From Sulfurovum sp. UBA1140 (GTDB lineage: Bacteria; Campylobacterota; Campylobacteria; Campylobacterales; Sulfurovaceae), in contig DCAF01000076.1 of NCBI GenBank assembly GCA_002311915.1, positions 1 to 10,775 of the forward strand: a DNA stretch of 10,775 bases, written 5' to 3'. The notes under the pieces were generated by a model. That model ran no database searches. It was not told the origin of the DNA and saw nothing but the letters and a program-made list of their open reading frames with translations. The position numbers and the translations under genes were made by a program. This document shows, piece by piece, positions 1 through 5,924 of the stretch. How positions within the stretch are numbered: position 1 is the stretch's first letter; each line of letters opens with the position of its first letter.

Positions 1-36
1 CTTTGCGTCATATTCTCTAATCGCTTTTTGAGCCAT
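1..36 (-). CDS. aclB: ATP-citrate lyase, ATP-grasp (AclB-type) subunit, N-terminal fragment
   Basis: Only the first 12 codons are inside the window; the gene runs off the left edge. They read MAQKAIREYDAK from an ATG at 36-34. An AAGGAG Shine-Dalgarno lies at 48-43, 6 nt before the start, so the start is well supported. The peptide resembles the conserved beginning of the ATP-grasp part of ATP-citrate lyase: plant subunit A, as I recall it, begins MARKKIREYDSKRL, and human ACLY has a related AKAI start. In bacteria this subunit is called AclB. With AclA it cleaves citrate to acetyl-CoA and oxaloacetate using ATP and CoA, the key step of the reductive TCA cycle in autotrophic Campylobacterota. 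The call rests on 12 residues and remembered homologues. It is probably transcribed from its own promoter but could also receive read-through from the operon upstream. Confidence 0.7.
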   Translation of the reverse strand, partial: MAQKAIREYDAK

Positions 37-128
37 TGAGTTCTCCTTTATTGAATCTGTTGGGATAATTCTACCATTAGGAGGATTTATTTTGTATACT
101 TGATAGTTATACTCTGTAGAAGTTTTTA
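37..128 (-). promoter_or_regulatory. Promoter and leader region of aclB
   Basis: This 92-nt spacer between the stop of the membrane-protein gene and the aclB start is AT-rich. On the minus strand it carries an extended -10 box, TGGTAGAAT, at 76-68 (TAGAAT at 73-68), which would put a transcription start near 61 and give a leader of about 25 nt. No good -35 is visible, as is usual for Campylobacterota sigma-70 promoters. A small dyad, GTATA...TATAC with 5-bp arms and 9 nt between (94-112), lies just upstream and could be an operator. I see no hairpin followed by a T-run that would terminate the preceding operon, so read-through into aclB is possible. Confidence 0.45.
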
Positions 129-1238
129 TTATTTGTGTATTTTAGGAACATCTATATCCTCACATTTCTCAATGCCATGATATTTTAATTGGTATTGTAT
201 TTTTTGATGTTTTGAAGTGTAACAATTCTGCTCTATTTCAGAAAGTTCTAACATCATCCAGTAGGGTTGATAAAAAGGATAAGCAAAATGTTTACGCTTA
301 TCGTCCAAAAGGTAAAAAAGTGGTTTATGAAAAACTATCATCATCCAGAAAACCAACAAAGAACCTATCACCACCCTATAACCCCATCTGTACCATCCTT
401 GGAATCGAGGCAAACGAACATAGAGTGTCTGGTAATAAATCACCAACATCAAGACCACCGAAACAATCACATAGGGAGCAAAATCGGTCATAATCACCTG
501 TTGACGCAAAGATAAAACTATAGAGAGAATAAATGCAGTAAAAGAGGTATACCACAATATATCTTTTTTTTCTCGTAACCAAATTCGATAGAGTGCATAG
601 AAAAAATAGATAAAAACTAACGGAGAGAATAGTGCCACATAGAGTCCAAAGAGTTCTAAGAATTTACCTTTTGGTTTACCACCAATATCCAAACCATTAA
701 AATAGAGCAGTCCGATTGCCAAAAAAATAATTGCCATATAAAAAAGTTGGATTTTGCGTTTAAACGCAAAATATATCGCTATTGCGATAAAAAAGATAAC
801 CGAAGCATCATGAATCAATAGAAGCAACAGCATAACAACTCCTTGCCATACTATTTGCTTCTTTTCATGCAATAATAAAAACCCCAAAACCAGTGTAATA
901 ACCACTACAGCAATATTAACAATTACTGCTGAGGTAATAATACCTGGTAATAGTGCAAAGATTGTGGTTGCCAAGTAGCTCTCTTCTATCTCTGTAAAAT
1001 ATGCCCTTGAGATGCTAAAAAAGAGGGGGATATTAAACAATCCAAAAAAGATAAATGGCAACCTAAAATCCAAACCATTACCAAACCAACCATAAGCAAT
1101 ATGGGTTAACCCACCCAATACCCCAGTGTCCGTATAAAAAACTTTAGCCTCGTTCGGACCAATGGGTAGAGTTATGGCTAAATAACCCAGTGCCAACGTG
1201 TATAACAGTATAAACAGATAAAAAAATCCTCTGCTCAA
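129..1238 (-). CDS. Multipass membrane protein, possible GT-C-type glycosyltransferase
   Basis: The 369-residue product is very hydrophobic, with about nine predicted membrane helices: roughly residues 5-24, 60-77, 90-122 (one long or two short), 133-157, 165-180, 196-215, 229-245, 254-270 and 288-306. A soluble, aromatic-rich tail of about 60 residues follows. The short loop after helix 1 reads PIGPNEAKVFY, with an acidic residue (Glu30) where GT-C enzymes of the PMT/ArnT type carry a catalytic Asp/Glu, and RQQ before a late helix recalls the Arg common in those families. A lipid-linked sugar transferase of the inner membrane is therefore plausible but unproven. The start is TTG (1238-1236); upstream in frame there is only ATA and then a TGA, and no strong Shine-Dalgarno is visible. 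Translation is probably coupled to trpG, which stops 10 nt before. It is the last gene of the mqnE operon. Confidence 0.6.
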   Translation of the reverse strand: MSRGFFYLFILLYTLALGYLAITLPIGPNEAKVFYTDTGVLGGLTHIAYGWFGNGLDFRLPFIFFGLFNIPLFFSISRAYFTEIEESYLATTIFALLPGIITSAVIVNIAVVVITLVLGFLLLHEKKQIVWQGVVMLLLLLIHDASVIFFIAIAIYFAFKRKIQLFYMAIIFLAIGLLYFNGLDIGGKPKGKFLELFGLYVALFSPLVFIYFFYALYRIWLREKKDILWYTSFTAFILSIVLSLRQQVIMTDFAPYVIVSVVLMLVIYYQTLYVRLPRFQGWYRWGYRVVIGSLLVFWMMIVFHKPLFYLLDDKRKHFAYPFYQPYWMMLELSEIEQNCYTSKHQKIQYQLKYHGIEKCEDIDVPKIHK

Positions 1239-1248
1239 TATTTTAACT

Positions 1249-1818
1249 CTACAACTTCAAAAAATTATTTAGTATCTCATGCCCATGTTCACTCATAATC
1301 GATTCAGGATGAAACTGTACACCATAGATAGGCTTATCTTTTATCTCTAAAGACATAATCTCATGATCATCTTTACTATAAGAAGTTACAATAATATTAT
1401 CAGGAACATTATCTTTATTTACTGTTAAAGAGTGATAACGTGTTGCTCTAAACTCTCTAGGTAAATCTTTAAATATCACTGTATCTCTGTCTACTTCTAT
1501 TTGTGAAGTCTTTCCATGCATCATATTTTTTGCCCGTATTACCTCACCACCAAATGCCTGAGCAATACTCTGATGCCCCAAACAGATACCAAATATAGGT
1601 GTGGTATCGGCAAACTCTTTTATCACCTCTAGTGTCACCCCTGCTTCATTAGGCGTAGCAGGGCCAGGAGAGATTATAATCTTCTCGGGGTTAAGAGCTT
1701 TTATCTCCTCTACCGTTAACTCATCATTACGAATCACCTTTAAATCAGCCCCAAGCTCTAAACAGTACTGCACCACATTATAGGTAAAACTGTCATAGTT
1801 ATCTATCATTAAAATCAT
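1249..1818 (-). CDS. trpG: Anthranilate/aminodeoxychorismate synthase component II (glutamine amidotransferase)
   Basis: This 189-residue protein is a complete class I glutamine amidotransferase domain of the TrpG/PabA family and matches the usual family length. It starts MILMIDNYDSFTYN, the typical family N-terminus. The oxyanion-loop region is SPGPATPNEAG (residues 50-60), the nucleophile is Cys79 in GICLGHQ, and the rest of the triad is His170-Glu172 in FHPES. MHGKTS at 90-95 is also characteristic. It releases ammonia from glutamine for a chorismate-using partner (TrpE for tryptophan or PabB for folate). No partner gene is in the window, so the pathway cannot be decided and one subunit may serve both. 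It begins 1 nt after the stop of the phosphoribosyltransferase gene, with an AAAGGA ribosome site inside that gene's end. A later in-frame ATG (codon 4) exists, but the first fits the family better. Confidence 0.92.
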   Translation of the reverse strand: MILMIDNYDSFTYNVVQYCLELGADLKVIRNDELTVEEIKALNPEKIIISPGPATPNEAGVTLEVIKEFADTTPIFGICLGHQSIAQAFGGEVIRAKNMMHGKTSQIEVDRDTVIFKDLPREFRATRYHSLTVNKDNVPDNIIVTSYSKDDHEIMSLEIKDKPIYGVQFHPESIMSEHGHEILNNFLKL

Positions 1819-1819
1819 A

Positions 1820-2272
1820 TTAATTTTTTTCCTTTAAATCTTCTGTCCAAAAAAACTCAATCCAATCTTTTGCCTCTTTGACATACCATGTTGGTGCAAT
1901 TTTAGCACTTTTTTTATAAAAAATAGAGGCAGTATAAAAAGTTATATTAGGATACTGCCTATTTAAAACTTTTAAAACCTCTATTAAGGTATCCCCACTA
2001 TCAACAATATCATCAACAATCAATACCTTTTTTGCTCTTTCTAAATCAGGTATATTAAAAACTTTCACCTCATCTAGCTTCTTGGTATCGTTATATCCAA
2101 TAGTATTGATAGCATAAACTTCCCGAATATCATAATACTCACCCAACATCAAAGCCATACTCAATCCACCTCGTGCAACGGGGATGATGGCATCGAATTT
2201 TTTATCTATTTTTTGGGTTAGAGTTTTTAGGTCATCTCTAAATTCATTGTAGGGGTAGTATATTTTACTCAT
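1820..2272 (-). CDS. Purine-type phosphoribosyltransferase (Gpt-like)
   Basis: A 150-residue type I phosphoribosyltransferase. The PRPP-binding loop is VLIVDDIVDSGDTL at residues 83-96, with the two acidic residues and the SGDT phosphate loop intact. ARGGL at 33-37 matches the PRPP-loop region near the N-terminus, and WIEFFW at 137-142 corresponds to the C-terminal purine-binding segment (WIVFPW in E. coli Gpt). It would convert a free purine base plus PRPP to a nucleoside monophosphate in the cytosol; whether the base is xanthine, guanine or hypoxanthine cannot be read from sequence. Its ATG (2272-2270) lies inside the end of mqnE, an 8-nt overlap, with GAGGG just upstream as ribosome site. 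The link to mqnE suggests salvage of the base freed in the futalosine pathway, which is inference. A regulator-like role is a less likely alternative. Confidence 0.8.
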   Translation of the reverse strand: MSKIYYPYNEFRDDLKTLTQKIDKKFDAIIPVARGGLSMALMLGEYYDIREVYAINTIGYNDTKKLDEVKVFNIPDLERAKKVLIVDDIVDSGDTLIEVLKVLNRQYPNITFYTASIFYKKSAKIAPTWYVKEAKDWIEFFWTEDLKEKN

Positions 2273-3329
2273 ACACCCTCAACTCATTATACAAACTGTC
2301 CCGTTCCACAGGAGTAAACCCAGAGTTCTTAATCAATGCCACAAACTCCTCTAAATTCATCCCATGAGAACTCTTAGCTCCTGCAGCTGACTGTATGGAT
2401 TCTTTCTCTATGGTTCCATCCAAGTCATCGGCTCCAAACTCTTGGGCAATTAGTGCTAAGTTTATCGAAGCTGTTACCCAATAGGCTTTTAAATGGGGGA
2501 TATTGTCCAACATAATTCTACTAATGGCATAGGTTTTAAGTATCTCTTGACCTGTTGGGAAATCTTTTACTTTTAAGAAATTGTTGTCTCTTTGATAGAC
2601 CAAAGGGATAAACGCGTTAAATCCACCTGTAATATCTTGTAAATTACGAAGTCGTATCATATGGTCAATTCGGTTGGCTCGACTCTCTACATGACCAAAA
2701 AGCATGGTAGCATTACTCTCTTTTCCTCGTTCATGCCATTTTTTATGAATATCTAACCACTGCTCTGATGTTACTTTACCTTTACATAGATACTCTCTGA
2801 CCTTTTCATCAAATATCTCTGCTCCACCACCTGGCATAGAGTCTACACCACTCTCTATCATCAAATCTAGTACCTCATCGTAACTTATGCCATACTCACG
2901 GGTTAAAAAATCAATCTCGGCGGCGGTCATCGCTTTTACATGTAACTTGGGATACTTCTCTTTTATCTTTCTAAAAGCTCCCATATACCACTCTACTCCA
3001 TCATTGGGGTTATGGGCTGAAACAATATGCATCTCTTTTGCCCCAAGACTCACCGAGTTATCAACAATGGCTAAAATCTCTTCGTGACTCATTGTATACT
3101 GATTGGGGTTCTTTCTACTAGCACTGTAGGCACAAAACTTACAAATATCTGCACAAACATTGGTAGGATTGATATGACGGTTGATATTAAAGTAGCTTTT
3201 TTTACCAAATTTTTCGGTTCGAATCTCATCTGCCAACTCACCAAGAGTAAACAAATCAAGCTCGTAAAGTGCTTCACCCTCTTCCTGATTTAGCCTAATT
3301 CTATTTTTTATTTTTTCAATTAAATCCAT
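2265..3329 (-). CDS. mqnE: Aminofutalosine synthase (radical SAM), menaquinone futalosine pathway
   Basis: A 354-residue radical SAM enzyme. The iron-sulfur cluster motif is C-x3-C-x2-C at Cys59, Cys63 and Cys66, in the context NPTNVCADICKFCAYSA. Further family segments are HIVSAHNP, VKAMTAAEID, SMPGGGAEIFD, NATMLFGH, FNAFIPLVYQ and DGTIEKESIQSAAGAKS. The whole sequence is very close to Helicobacter/Campylobacter MqnE as I recall it, and fits MqnE better than the paralogue MqnC. MqnE joins 3-enolpyruvyl-oxybenzoate to the adenosyl moiety of SAM, giving aminofutalosine, an early step in menaquinone synthesis through futalosine intermediates. The length is normal for the family. The ATG at 3329-3327 has GAGGG about 7 nt upstream. 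It is the first gene of the leftward operon. Its predicted transcript starts near 3427 and would carry a long hairpin leader. Confidence 0.92.
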   Translation of the reverse strand: MDLIEKIKNRIRLNQEEGEALYELDLFTLGELADEIRTEKFGKKSYFNINRHINPTNVCADICKFCAYSASRKNPNQYTMSHEEILAIVDNSVSLGAKEMHIVSAHNPNDGVEWYMGAFRKIKEKYPKLHVKAMTAAEIDFLTREYGISYDEVLDLMIESGVDSMPGGGAEIFDEKVREYLCKGKVTSEQWLDIHKKWHERGKESNATMLFGHVESRANRIDHMIRLRNLQDITGGFNAFIPLVYQRDNNFLKVKDFPTGQEILKTYAISRIMLDNIPHLKAYWVTASINLALIAQEFGADDLDGTIEKESIQSAAGAKSSHGMNLEEFVALIKNSGFTPVERDSLYNELRVYE

Positions 3330-3347
3330 CTATTACCCTCTAACTTA

Positions 3348-3421
3348 TGTAGCGTGGTGCATTCTTGCCCACGATGAACGGTTAAGCATATCTTTCATGG
3401 ATAAGAATGCACCACGCTATA
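3348..3421. repeat. Palindromic dispersed repeat, copy 1 (mqnE-glnD intergenic)
   Basis: Two perfectly complementary 17-bp arms, 3350-3366 and 3403-3419, are separated by 36 nt. The arms extend outward by a G-U and an A-T pair. The loop can fold further, with ATGAA at 3374-3378 against TTCAT at 3394-3398. A T-run (3423-3430) follows on the plus strand. The left arm plus adjoining loop bases (3348-3378) matches the reverse complement of 7735-7765 at 27 of 31 positions, so this is a repeat family and not a one-off hairpin. It lies entirely between the shared promoter region and the mqnE start, so it should be transcribed as the mqnE leader. In that direction no U-run follows, so it is not expected to terminate there. 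Confidence 0.8.
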
Positions 3422-3429
3422 ATTTTTTT

Positions 3430-3438
3430 TGCTATTAT
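3430..3438 (+). promoter_or_regulatory. Extended -10 promoter of glnD-glmS
   Basis: TGCTATTAT is an extended -10 box (TATTAT at 3433-3438, one mismatch to TATAAT) directly after an eight-T tract, the T-rich context typical of Campylobacterota sigma-70 promoters. A start near 3445 gives a leader of about 20 nt that holds the glnD ribosome site AGGAG at 3453-3457, 8 nt before the ATG. No convincing -35 is seen. Confidence 0.5.
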
Positions 3439-3442
3439 AACA
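3434..3442 (-). promoter_or_regulatory. Extended -10 promoter of the mqnE operon
   Basis: On the minus strand 3442-3434 reads TGTTATAAT, a perfect extended -10 consensus with TATAAT at 3439-3434. A start near 3427 would give a leader of about 98 nt that includes the whole palindromic repeat. The box shares five positions with the oppositely oriented glnD -10, so the two promoters should compete for polymerase. No clear -35 is present. Confidence 0.55.
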
Positions 3443-3465
3443 ATAATAAATTAGGAGTGGTATAG

Positions 3466-5922
3466 ATGCAAGATATAAAAGCAAAAATTGAGATAATGAT
3501 GCATGATGATGCACCCGACTTCAAAATAGCCAAGCTATTAAAACAGGACATCAAAAACTATTTTGAAACCCTTGAAGAGAGCTTTGCTACCAATAGTGGA
3601 AAAGATTTTTTGGTTAAACATACTAAAAAGATAGACACACTCGTTCAAATGGTCTATAAGATAGCCATGCGTTCTACATTTGGAACCTTTATGCCCATGA
3701 AAAATACCCTGCCCATTACATTGGTTGCTTTAGGCAGTTATGGACGAGAACAACTCTGTGTACACTCTGATATTGATTTAATGATTGTCTACAAAGAGAC
3801 CAAAGGATACAATAGTAAAGAGATGATAGAGAAGATTCTCTATATTCTTTGGGATGCAGGGGTTAAATTGGGGCATCGCGTCCATGAAATAGATGAAATT
3901 TTTGAAGTTTCTAATACCCATATTACCATTAAAACATCCATGATAGAGTCACGTTTTGTTGAAGGGAGCAAACAGCTTTGGATGCAGACACAAAATGAAC
4001 TAGACAAAATTCGACACCATCAGCAAGATGATTTTATTCGAGCAAAGGTAGAAGAGTTAAGACAACTCCATCAACGTTTCCCCATGACCATGCAACCCAA
4101 CCTTAAAGAGGGAGTAGGAGGATTTCGTCATGCCAATTTGGTCTACTGGCTGGGTAATATTCTACATCATGTTGACAGAATCAAAGATTTACCCACAGAG
4201 ATTGTCGCAGAAAATGAGTATAAAGAGTTTCATGGTGCTTTAGATTTTCTCTTTAGGGTACGCTCTGCTCTGCATTTAAGCCGAAAGAAAAAAGAGGACA
4301 GACTACGACTCGAACTCATTCCAGAAGTTGCTAAATATTTGGGCTATGGAGATGACCTCCAAGAGCATATGAAATTTGCAAAAAAAGTAACAGCCAGTCT
4401 TAAAATCATTAAACTCTACTCTATTATTTGGATAGATGCCCTGACTCACCTTGATCAAACCTCTACCCTTCGACCTAAAAAAAACCGTAACACCTATAAC
4501 GCTCTACTCACACAACTCTGTAATGCAGGAGAGCAACCCTTTTCAGTCCATCCCACTTTTTTACGTGCATTAAATGGTTCAATTAAACCCACTTCACTTG
4601 ATGAGACAGGGTTGTATCCCACCATTCATCAGATTTTTTTTCAATCTCAAACCCATACTATTATTCAAACACTCTTAGATGTACGACTTTTAGGATACAC
4701 CATACCCCCAATGAAGCAGATTATAAATCTTCCTCAGTTTGATGGTTATCACGACTATACGGTAGGTATTCACTCTCTAAAAGCACTCTATTTTTTAGAA
4801 AATATTACAGATACCACCCTTCAAACCATCTACCACAACCTAAGCCAACAGAACAAAGCACTCATTAAACTAGTCACCCTAGTACACGATGCAGGAAAAG
4901 GGCGAAAAGAGGCACATGAAATTGTGGGAGCAAGACTCTTTAAAGTTTTTGCCCAAAAACTCTCGATGTCAGGAAAAGATATAAAAATAGGCAGTAGCCT
5001 AATAATCAACCACTCTCAGATGAGTCGCGTAGCACAACGAGAGGATCTGCACACCGAACAGACCATTCTTAAGTTTACAGCCCTATTCCCAAGCCAACTA
5101 GAGCTTGACCTTATCTACCTACTCACCTATGCCGACATGAAAGCCGTAGCTGAAGGCATCTACAACAACTTTAACGAGAGACTTCTACGTACCCTATATT
5201 ATCAATCGTGCATTGCACTCTCTCATGGAAAAAAGCTCTATGAGACCAGTAAACGACTCAAAAAAGAGAAGACCCTACAGAAAGAAGAGAAGTTTAAAAT
5301 ACTCCCAAGGTCACTTCAAAAAAAGATTTTAAATATCCCCTCGGATCTACTATTTATGAAATATCCCCCTTTAAAAATCATTGAAATTACCACCACTGCT
5401 GTTGCGTTGAAGGAGTATACTTTTAGCATCAACAACAACAATTTCTTAACCCTCGAAATTATTAGAAAAGATAATCTTGATGTAAGCTATCTGCTTCATG
5501 AACTCTCACGACTTGACATTGTACATATGGATATTTGTAAACTCTTCAATGGAATAAAATATTTTAAAATAGAGTTTAATGAGGTCATTGATGAGAGTGA
5601 GATGACACTGATTGAAGATATTATTTATAAAGCACTCAACAAAGTACATCAACTCAATCTTACCCCTCCAAATATCGATAAAAAAAATATTATCATTGAC
5701 TGTGAACACTCCAAAGAACATGCCACCATGCAACTAAACTGTGCCAACCAAAAAGGGCTTCTCTCTTATATTATAAATATCTTTGATAAGATAGGAATTG
5801 ACATCTGTTCTGCTAAAATCCACACCAAAAGCAACCGTGTTAACGATCTTTTCTTAATCAAGAAGAATAGAAACTTTTGTAATAATACTGACCGTATTAT
5901 TAAAGAATTAACGGAGAACTAA
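3466..5922 (+). CDS. glnD: [Protein-PII] uridylyltransferase / uridylyl-removing enzyme
   Basis: An 818-residue protein with full GlnD architecture, somewhat shorter than the roughly 890 residues of E. coli. The nucleotidyltransferase motif GSYGREQLCVHSDIDL is at residues 90-105, with metal-binding Asp102 and Asp104. A GlnD-specific helical segment contains NLKEGVGGFRH at 212-222, where the usual Asp after GG-x-R is His. The HD hydrolase domain has His436 (DYTVGIHSL), His474-Asp475 (VHDAGKG), His484 and His516. The first ACT domain (about 650-705) is weakly conserved; the second (755-800) is clear, with NQKGLLSYIINIFDKIGI and AKIHTKSNRVNDLF. The enzyme uridylylates PII when glutamine is low and deuridylylates it when glutamine is high. 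No PII gene is in the window. It starts at an ATG 8 nt after AGGAG and is followed 2 nt later by glmS. Confidence 0.92.
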   Translation: MQDIKAKIEIMMHDDAPDFKIAKLLKQDIKNYFETLEESFATNSGKDFLVKHTKKIDTLVQMVYKIAMRSTFGTFMPMKNTLPITLVALGSYGREQLCVHSDIDLMIVYKETKGYNSKEMIEKILYILWDAGVKLGHRVHEIDEIFEVSNTHITIKTSMIESRFVEGSKQLWMQTQNELDKIRHHQQDDFIRAKVEELRQLHQRFPMTMQPNLKEGVGGFRHANLVYWLGNILHHVDRIKDLPTEIVAENEYKEFHGALDFLFRVRSALHLSRKKKEDRLRLELIPEVAKYLGYGDDLQEHMKFAKKVTASLKIIKLYSIIWIDALTHLDQTSTLRPKKNRNTYNALLTQLCNAGEQPFSVHPTFLRALNGSIKPTSLDETGLYPTIHQIFFQSQTHTIIQTLLDVRLLGYTIPPMKQIINLPQFDGYHDYTVGIHSLKALYFLENITDTTLQTIYHNLSQQNKALIKLVTLVHDAGKGRKEAHEIVGARLFKVFAQKLSMSGKDIKIGSSLIINHSQMSRVAQREDLHTEQTILKFTALFPSQLELDLIYLLTYADMKAVAEGIYNNFNERLLRTLYYQSCIALSHGKKLYETSKRLKKEKTLQKEEKFKILPRSLQKKILNIPSDLLFMKYPPLKIIEITTTAVALKEYTFSINNNNFLTLEIIRKDNLDVSYLLHELSRLDIVHMDICKLFNGIKYFKIEFNEVIDESEMTLIEDIIYKALNKVHQLNLTPPNIDKKNIIIDCEHSKEHATMQLNCANQKGLLSYIINIFDKIGIDICSAKIHTKSNRVNDLFLIKKNRNFCNNTDRIIKELTEN

Positions 5923-5924
5923 AT

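Noticed and set aside
563..571. Homopolymer tracts of eight A/T (also at 3423-3430 and 9662-9669) as phase-variation switches
   Set aside because: Tracts of this length are expected by chance in AT-rich DNA; the genes containing them are intact and there is no repeat-number evidence.
212..582. Open frames on the plus strand and in another minus frame inside the membrane-protein gene
   Set aside because: They lie antisense to or out of frame with a clearly hydrophobic, well-bounded gene and give low-complexity sequences with no recognisable domain.
3084..3293. Short open frames on both strands across the 5' part of mqnE
   Set aside because: They overlap the highly conserved radical SAM cluster region of mqnE and show no family features.
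3403..3430. Hairpin plus T-run before glnD read as a rho-independent terminator
   Set aside because: Structurally it would terminate rightward transcription, but no rightward gene lies upstream and the glnD promoter is predicted after it. It is better described as a repeat beside a promoter.
3341..3465. Riboswitch upstream of mqnE or glnD
   Set aside because: The region is explained by a simple two-arm palindrome; I recognise no conserved riboswitch core, and the glnD leader is only about 20 nt.
5923..5924. glmS ribozyme/riboswitch
   Set aside because: Only 2 nt separate glnD from glmS, leaving no room for the ribozyme, which is in any case typical of Firmicutes.
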